Shown in pieces: positions 4,224-8,048 of a DNA stretch of 8,048 nt. The DNA lies in the NCBI GenBank assembly GCA_031290325.1, contig JAITNU010000108.1:1-8048 (forward strand). Direction: 5' to 3'. The notes under the pieces were generated by a model. That model saw only the letters and a list, made by a program, of their open reading frames with translations. It was not told the origin of the DNA and made no database searches. The number at the start of each line of letters is the position of its first letter. Position 1 is the first letter of the stretch. Origin of the DNA: Treponema sp. (lineage in GTDB: Bacteria > Spirochaetota > Spirochaetia > Treponematales > Breznakiellaceae). The position numbers were made by a program, and so were the translations under genes.

Positions 4224-6803
4224 ATGCAGAAAAAACTAGAACAATATTTGAGGCTGATGCTTGAACATAGCCCGGACATTATTATTTTTCTTGATAAAGA
4301 AGGGCGATGCGTCTTGTGTTCAAAGACCTTCCTCGCCCTCCTGGGTCGTACCGATGATACGGATATCAAGGGATGTTTCTTTGCATCCCTCTATGCCACC
4401 TTTGGGGACAGGGCCTTTGTGGAACAATCCGCCGAACGATTCGAGGACATTAAAGCAGGTCATAAGACCACCACGGATAATGTGAGCATTGATTTCTCCG
4501 GTACCGGGAGGGTCCGCCAGTATTCTATCAACAGTACCCCTATCATGGACGAGGCCGGCAATTTTGACGGCGTCCTGGTGTTATACCGCGATATTACCGA
4601 CCTGCTCCGGGCCGAAGGGGATGAACGCACTGCGGTCATGTTGAATGCGACTCCCCTGGCCTGCACCTTCTGGGATGCAGAGGGCAATTTGCAGGACTGT
4701 AATGAGGAGGCGCTGCACCTCTTCGAGATTGCTTCAAAAGAGGAATTGCAGGCGCGTTTTTATGAGCTTTCCGGGGCGGATGGTACGGTGAGCCGTGACC
4801 AAGTGCGGGAGCATATCCGCCATGCCCACCGGACCGGCAGGCTGGTCTTTGAATGGATGCACCGGACCACCTCAGGAGCGCCCCTTCCCACAGAAGTTAC
4901 CCTCGTGCGGGTTGCCTGGCGGGATGATTACCGGGTCGTGGGCTATACCCGTGATCTGCGGGAGCTTAAGGCCCAGGAAGCGCAGATGCGGGAGACTGAT
5001 GAACGGAACCGGGAACTGGAGGTACAGACCCGTGCAGCCCAGGTCGCTTCCCAGGCCAAGAGCAAGTTCCTTGCCTCCATGAGCCATGAAATCCGTACCC
5101 CCATGAACGCGATCATCGGGATGAGTGAGATCATGCGTACCGATAACCTGGACGAAACCCAGCGCCGTTTCCTGGAGGACATCAAGAAAATGTCCCGGTC
5201 CCTCTTACAGATCATCAACGATATTCTGGACATTTCCAAGATCGAGGCTGGCAAGCTGGACTTGGTTCCGGTTCATTTTAACATGATGGAATGGTACGAT
5301 CATATCTGTTCCCTGAGCCGGTTTATCGCTGAGGCTAAGGACCTTGAATGGCGGCAATTCTTTTCCCCAGGTGTACCGCTCGTCATCTATGGCGACGATG
5401 TACGGATCCGCCAGGTGGTTATCAACATCATCAACAACGCGGTCAAATACACCAAGGTTGGGTATGTTGATTTCAGGGTAGATCGCGCCATAAAGCAGGG
5501 CCGGGATTACCTGATCTTCAGGATACAAGATTCGGGAATCGGCATTAAGGAAGAGGACTTTCCGAAACTCTTCGGTACTTTTCAGCAATTGGACGGTGAA
5601 TCCAACCGGGGCATCCAGGGTACAGGACTGGGACTTGCCATCACCAAAAATCTGGTAACCATGATGCAGGGAACTATCGAATTTGAAAGTAACTACGGGA
5701 TTGGGTCGGTATTTACCGTCTACCTGCCCCTAATCGAGGGGGATAGCAGCCAGGTGGAGAAAAAAGACGCAAGTTCCCGGGTGTGGGCCGCTGATGAGCT
5801 GCAATGTCTGGTGGTGGATGATAATCAGATCAATCTCACGGTGGCCCTCGCCTTTCTTGCCCTTCATCACATCAAGGCGGATACTGCGGTAAGCGGTAAG
5901 GAGGCGCTTCAGAAGGTCCAGGAAAAACGCTATGATCTGGTGTTCATGGATCACATGATGCCTGAAATGGACGGCATAGAAACGGTCAGGCGGATCCGGC
6001 TGCTGGATGATGAGTGGTTGAAAACCATGCCGATCATCGCCCTCTCTGCCAATGCCCTTTCCGGGGCACAGGAACGGTTCCTTGCCGCAGGGATGAACGA
6101 TTTCATCGCAAAGCCCATTGACGCTGAGGAACTGAACCGGAAACTTGCCATCTGGCTTCCTCTGGAAAAAACATCCCCTGTTGAAGCGCCGAAACCGGCG
6201 CCTGGTGAAGTGGTACGGGAACCGGCACTGTTCGACCAGCAGGCCGGGCTGCGTAACACCGGTGGAAATGAAGGGTTATACCGGCGGATCCTTAACATCT
6301 TCAGAAAAGAGCACAGCAGGGATGTTCAAAAAATACGGGATGCCCTGGAAATGGAAGACCAGGTCCTGGCGCACCGGCTGGCCCATACCTTAAAAAGCAG
6401 CGCCGGCTTACTCGGGTCTGTGCGTGTCAAGCAGAGTGCCCTGGTGATTGAGAAGGCCCTGGCGGAAAACAGGGTGGCCGAGGCTCAAGCAAGTCTGCCC
6501 CAGCTTGAGGACGACATGGACGCGCTGCTGCACGTCCTGGGCCCGGTTGACGAATCCCCTGAGCCGGCACTACCGAGAAGTGGTGTGCCGGACCAGCGCA
6601 CGCTGCTTGACCTCATCGCAACCCTGCGGCCCCTGCTGGAAGCAGGAAACACCGATAGTTTGAATTATAAAGAAGCTATAAAAGCGGCCTTTCCTGATCC
6701 TCCAGACGGACCTTCGGCATCACACCTTATCCAACAAATCGAAGATTTTGAATTTAACGGCGCCCTGAAAACGCTGTTGCATATTAAGGAATCGTTTGCC
6801 TGA
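4224..6803 (+). CDS. Soluble hybrid histidine kinase PAS-PAS-HisKA-HATPase-REC-Hpt
   Basis: This 859-residue sensor kinase has no signal peptide or membrane segment, so it senses a cytoplasmic signal. Domain order: PAS 1 (about 8-125), PAS 2 (about 135-250), a coiled-coil linker (250-280), HisKA with phospho-His288 in MSHEIRTP, and HATPase (about 385-505). The HATPase shows an N box (N401/N405), G1 (DSGIG 436-440), an F box (F450) and G2 (GTGLG 466-470). The receiver (about 526-645) has Asp532/Asp533, phospho-Asp576, Ser608 and Lys630. The Hpt domain (about 670-770) has phospho-His721 in AHTLKSSAGLLG. Residues 790-859 form a short helical tail of a kind often seen at the end of such hybrids. 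All key residues are present, so a His-Asp-His relay within one protein is expected. It lies 74 bases after the SWIM gene with no terminator seen between them, and overlaps in function with the regulator 12 bases downstream, its likely target. The PAS ligand cannot be read from sequence. Confidence 0.95.
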   Translation: MQKKLEQYLRLMLEHSPDIIIFLDKEGRCVLCSKTFLALLGRTDDTDIKGCFFASLYATFGDRAFVEQSAERFEDIKAGHKTTTDNVSIDFSGTGRVRQYSINSTPIMDEAGNFDGVLVLYRDITDLLRAEGDERTAVMLNATPLACTFWDAEGNLQDCNEEALHLFEIASKEELQARFYELSGADGTVSRDQVREHIRHAHRTGRLVFEWMHRTTSGAPLPTEVTLVRVAWRDDYRVVGYTRDLRELKAQEAQMRETDERNRELEVQTRAAQVASQAKSKFLASMSHEIRTPMNAIIGMSEIMRTDNLDETQRRFLEDIKKMSRSLLQIINDILDISKIEAGKLDLVPVHFNMMEWYDHICSLSRFIAEAKDLEWRQFFSPGVPLVIYGDDVRIRQVVINIINNAVKYTKVGYVDFRVDRAIKQGRDYLIFRIQDSGIGIKEEDFPKLFGTFQQLDGESNRGIQGTGLGLAITKNLVTMMQGTIEFESNYGIGSVFTVYLPLIEGDSSQVEKKDASSRVWAADELQCLVVDDNQINLTVALAFLALHHIKADTAVSGKEALQKVQEKRYDLVFMDHMMPEMDGIETVRRIRLLDDEWLKTMPIIALSANALSGAQERFLAAGMNDFIAKPIDAEELNRKLAIWLPLEKTSPVEAPKPAPGEVVREPALFDQQAGLRNTGGNEGLYRRILNIFRKEHSRDVQKIRDALEMEDQVLAHRLAHTLKSSAGLLGSVRVKQSALVIEKALAENRVAEAQASLPQLEDDMDALLHVLGPVDESPEPALPRSGVPDQRTLLDLIATLRPLLEAGNTDSLNYKEAIKAAFPDPPDGPSASHLIQQIEDFEFNGALKTLLHIKESFA

Positions 6804-6815
6804 GGAGGGCTATCC

Positions 6816-7736
6816 ATGGAAACTAAAGATACAAAGACCACTAAGGACCGCGTCCTGATCATTGATGATGAAAAGACCAACCTCATGATGCTGAACACCA
6901 TACTCGCTCAGGACTATACGATTTTCATTGCTAAGTCAGGTCAGGAAGGACTCAGCCGCGCTGGTGCAGATAAACCAGACCTTATTTTGCTGGATATCCT
7001 CATGCCCGGAATGGACGGGTTTGAGGTGCTCAGGACCTTGAAGGCCCAGGAAGATACGATGAGTATCCCGGTCATCATTATTAGCGCCCTTGATAATGAG
7101 AATGATGAGGAACAGGGGTTTATGCTTGGCGCAGTGGATTACATCGTGAAGCCCTTTAAAAACACCATCGTAAAAGCCCGGATCAAGACCCAGATACAGA
7201 TCCTGCATCAAATCCGTATGATTGAACGGATGGGTATGATTGATGGCCTTACGGATATTGCCAATCGACGGTGCTTTGATGATCGTATTGCCCTGGAATG
7301 GTGGCGGGCCATAAGGAAGCAGCAGCCCCTTTCATTTATGATGATGGACGTAGACCACTTTAAAGCCTACAATGATACCTACGGTCACCCCCAGGGAGAT
7401 ATCCTGCTCAAGACCATAGCGAAGATATTCACCTCCGCGGTGATGCGGCCTGTGGACCTTGCCGCCCGGATTGGAGGGGAAGAATTCGGTATCCTCCTGC
7501 CTGAAACCGAATTAGCCATTGCCCTGCAGATCGCCGAAAAGATCCGGTCTCAGGTGGAATCCACCCGGATCCCCACTACCGACGGGAAAATCATCACCAC
7601 CATCACCTTAAGCATTGGAGTGGTTTCACTCATCCCCACGAAAGCCCTCAGCCTAGAGGAGTTTATCGCCAGGGCTGACAGGAATTTATATACCGCCAAG
7701 AAAACAGGGAGGAACCGGATCTGCTGGGAGGCATAG
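6816..7736 (+). CDS. Response regulator with REC and GGDEF domains (diguanylate cyclase)
   Basis: The 306-residue product should make cyclic di-GMP from two GTP when phosphorylated. The receiver domain (about 11-125) has Asp17/Asp18, phospho-Asp60 in LLDILMPGMDG, Ser90 and Lys112. A helical linker (about 120-140) joins it to the GGDEF domain (about 141-305). That domain starts with DGLTDIANRR, has the metal-binding MMDVDHFK (Asp178), the NDTYGHPQGD nucleotide region and the active-site GGEEF at 220-224. An RxxD inhibitory site (Arg211-Asp214) lies five residues before GGEEF, so product inhibition by c-di-GMP is expected. It is single-REC, like the PleD group but shorter. The ribosome binding site GAGGAGG (6802-6808) overlaps the kinase stop codon and sits seven bases before ATG, so the two are translated from one message. 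The pairing with the Hpt-bearing kinase makes it the probable end of that relay. Confidence 0.95.
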   Translation: METKDTKTTKDRVLIIDDEKTNLMMLNTILAQDYTIFIAKSGQEGLSRAGADKPDLILLDILMPGMDGFEVLRTLKAQEDTMSIPVIIISALDNENDEEQGFMLGAVDYIVKPFKNTIVKARIKTQIQILHQIRMIERMGMIDGLTDIANRRCFDDRIALEWWRAIRKQQPLSFMMMDVDHFKAYNDTYGHPQGDILLKTIAKIFTSAVMRPVDLAARIGGEEFGILLPETELAIALQIAEKIRSQVESTRIPTTDGKIITTITLSIGVVSLIPTKALSLEEFIARADRNLYTAKKTGRNRICWEA

Positions 7737-7843
7737 GAAAACGGTATCAGAGCGTTCGTGGTTTTGTAATGCTATGCGTTATTGTTATGAAGTATTGACA
7801 AAACCAAAACTATATCGTTGATGCTCTGAATCGCTGAAGACAA
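7737..7843. other. Convergent intergenic region with an interrupted palindrome
   Basis: This 107-base gap separates the + strand GGDEF gene from the - strand nuclease-family gene. CAGAGC (7748-7753) pairs with GCTCTG (7823-7828), and GGTTTTGT (7760-7767) with ACAAAACC (7798-7805), making a long interrupted inverted repeat. There is no GC stem followed by a T run on either strand, so no typical intrinsic terminator is seen. The fold might still help end both convergent transcripts. No reading frame of interest is present. Confidence 0.45.
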
Positions 7844-8048
7844 CTACGGGACTACTTCGATGCGGTACTGATCTTTGCCGGTGAAGAGGATCGCGGCATA
7901 CTTCACGTCGGTGCGGTCCCGGAGCAGGACCGACTGCCGGTAGCGCTCAAGCTGTTCCTTTGCCGCGGTGAACGTGGTCGCTTCTGTTCCCTTTGTCACG
8001 TCCCCCTTCTTGAGATACTTGAGTTCCCACACCCATTCACATGGCACA
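7844..8048 (-). CDS. C-terminal part of AAA-ATPase-like / PD-(D/E)XK nuclease family protein (5' end outside window)
   Basis: The - strand frame is open to the window edge and ends at TAG (7844-7846), giving the last 67 or so residues. It contains EWVWELKYLKKGD, in which ELK is the E-x-K part of a PD-(D/E)XK nuclease core. It continues with TAAKEQLERYRQSVLLRD, matching the A-x-x-QL-x-RY helix, and a final AAILFTGKDQYRIEVV strand pair. This order is typical of the PF08011 (DUF1703) nuclease-like domain that follows a PF09820 AAA-ATPase-like domain in proteins common in gut anaerobes and often present in many copies. The ATPase-like part would lie beyond the right edge. The methionine near the edge is internal, not the true start. 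The function of this family is not established. Confidence 0.75.
   Translation of the reverse strand, partial: VPCEWVWELKYLKKGDVTKGTEATTFTAAKEQLERYRQSVLLRDRTDVKYAAILFTGKDQYRIEVVP

Noticed and set aside
5205..5588. Open frame of 127 codons on the - strand inside the kinase gene
   Set aside because: It is antisense to the HisKA/HATPase region, with no ribosome binding site or family match.
6790..6816. c-di-GMP riboswitch or separate promoter before the GGDEF gene
   Set aside because: Only twelve bases separate the genes, and they are accounted for by a normal ribosome binding site.
7795..7816. Promoter TTGACA (7795-7800) with TATATC (7811-7816)
   Set aside because: The spacing is only 10 bases, there is no good -10 at 16-19 bases, and no + strand gene follows.

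Overview
The window looks like chromosomal DNA of a spirochaete, most probably a Treponema of the termite-gut or free-living kind. This is an inference from protein style and moderate-to-high GC, not from a marker gene. All complete genes lie on the + strand. One gene fragment at the right edge lies on the - strand.

Left region (1-2242). The window opens inside lon, giving the end of the AAA+ part and the whole Ser-Lys protease domain. The lon stop codon abuts, in the same frame, the ATG of a 133-residue protein of unknown function. Then come a 169-base gap holding a promoter-like sequence and a short reading frame resembling the start of a BrnT toxin, and a divergent member of the leucyl/phenylalanyl-tRNA-protein transferase (Aat) fold family. 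The Aat-like protein keeps the overall family pattern but appears to lack the residues regarded as catalytic.

Middle region (2243-4149). A 278-base intergenic stretch is dense with signals: a tandem and inverted repeat element; a promoter whose -10 box sits inside a perfect 10+10 palindrome; an intrinsic terminator about 55 bases downstream, so that the pair could define a very small RNA; and a strong promoter placed so close to the next ATG that its mRNA would be leaderless or nearly so. That promoter drives a 542-residue SWIM zinc-finger protein with a long helical body. This gene is visibly richer in AT than its neighbours.

Right region (4150-8048). A soluble hybrid histidine kinase (PAS-PAS-HisKA-HATPase-REC-Hpt) is followed after 12 bases by a REC-GGDEF response regulator with an intact GGEEF active site and a c-di-GMP inhibitory site. 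Together they form a complete four-step phosphorelay (His-Asp-His-Asp) that should end in c-di-GMP synthesis. Three 9-base tandem repeats lie directly in front of the kinase start codon. A convergent gap of 107 bases contains an interrupted palindrome. The window ends in the C-terminal part of a - strand gene of the AAA-ATPase-like/PD-(D/E)XK nuclease (DUF1703-type) family.

No new defence system or mobile element can be supported from this window. The most unusual items are the Aat-like protein with altered active site, the palindrome-controlled small transcription unit at 2341-2430, and the repeat array before the kinase.
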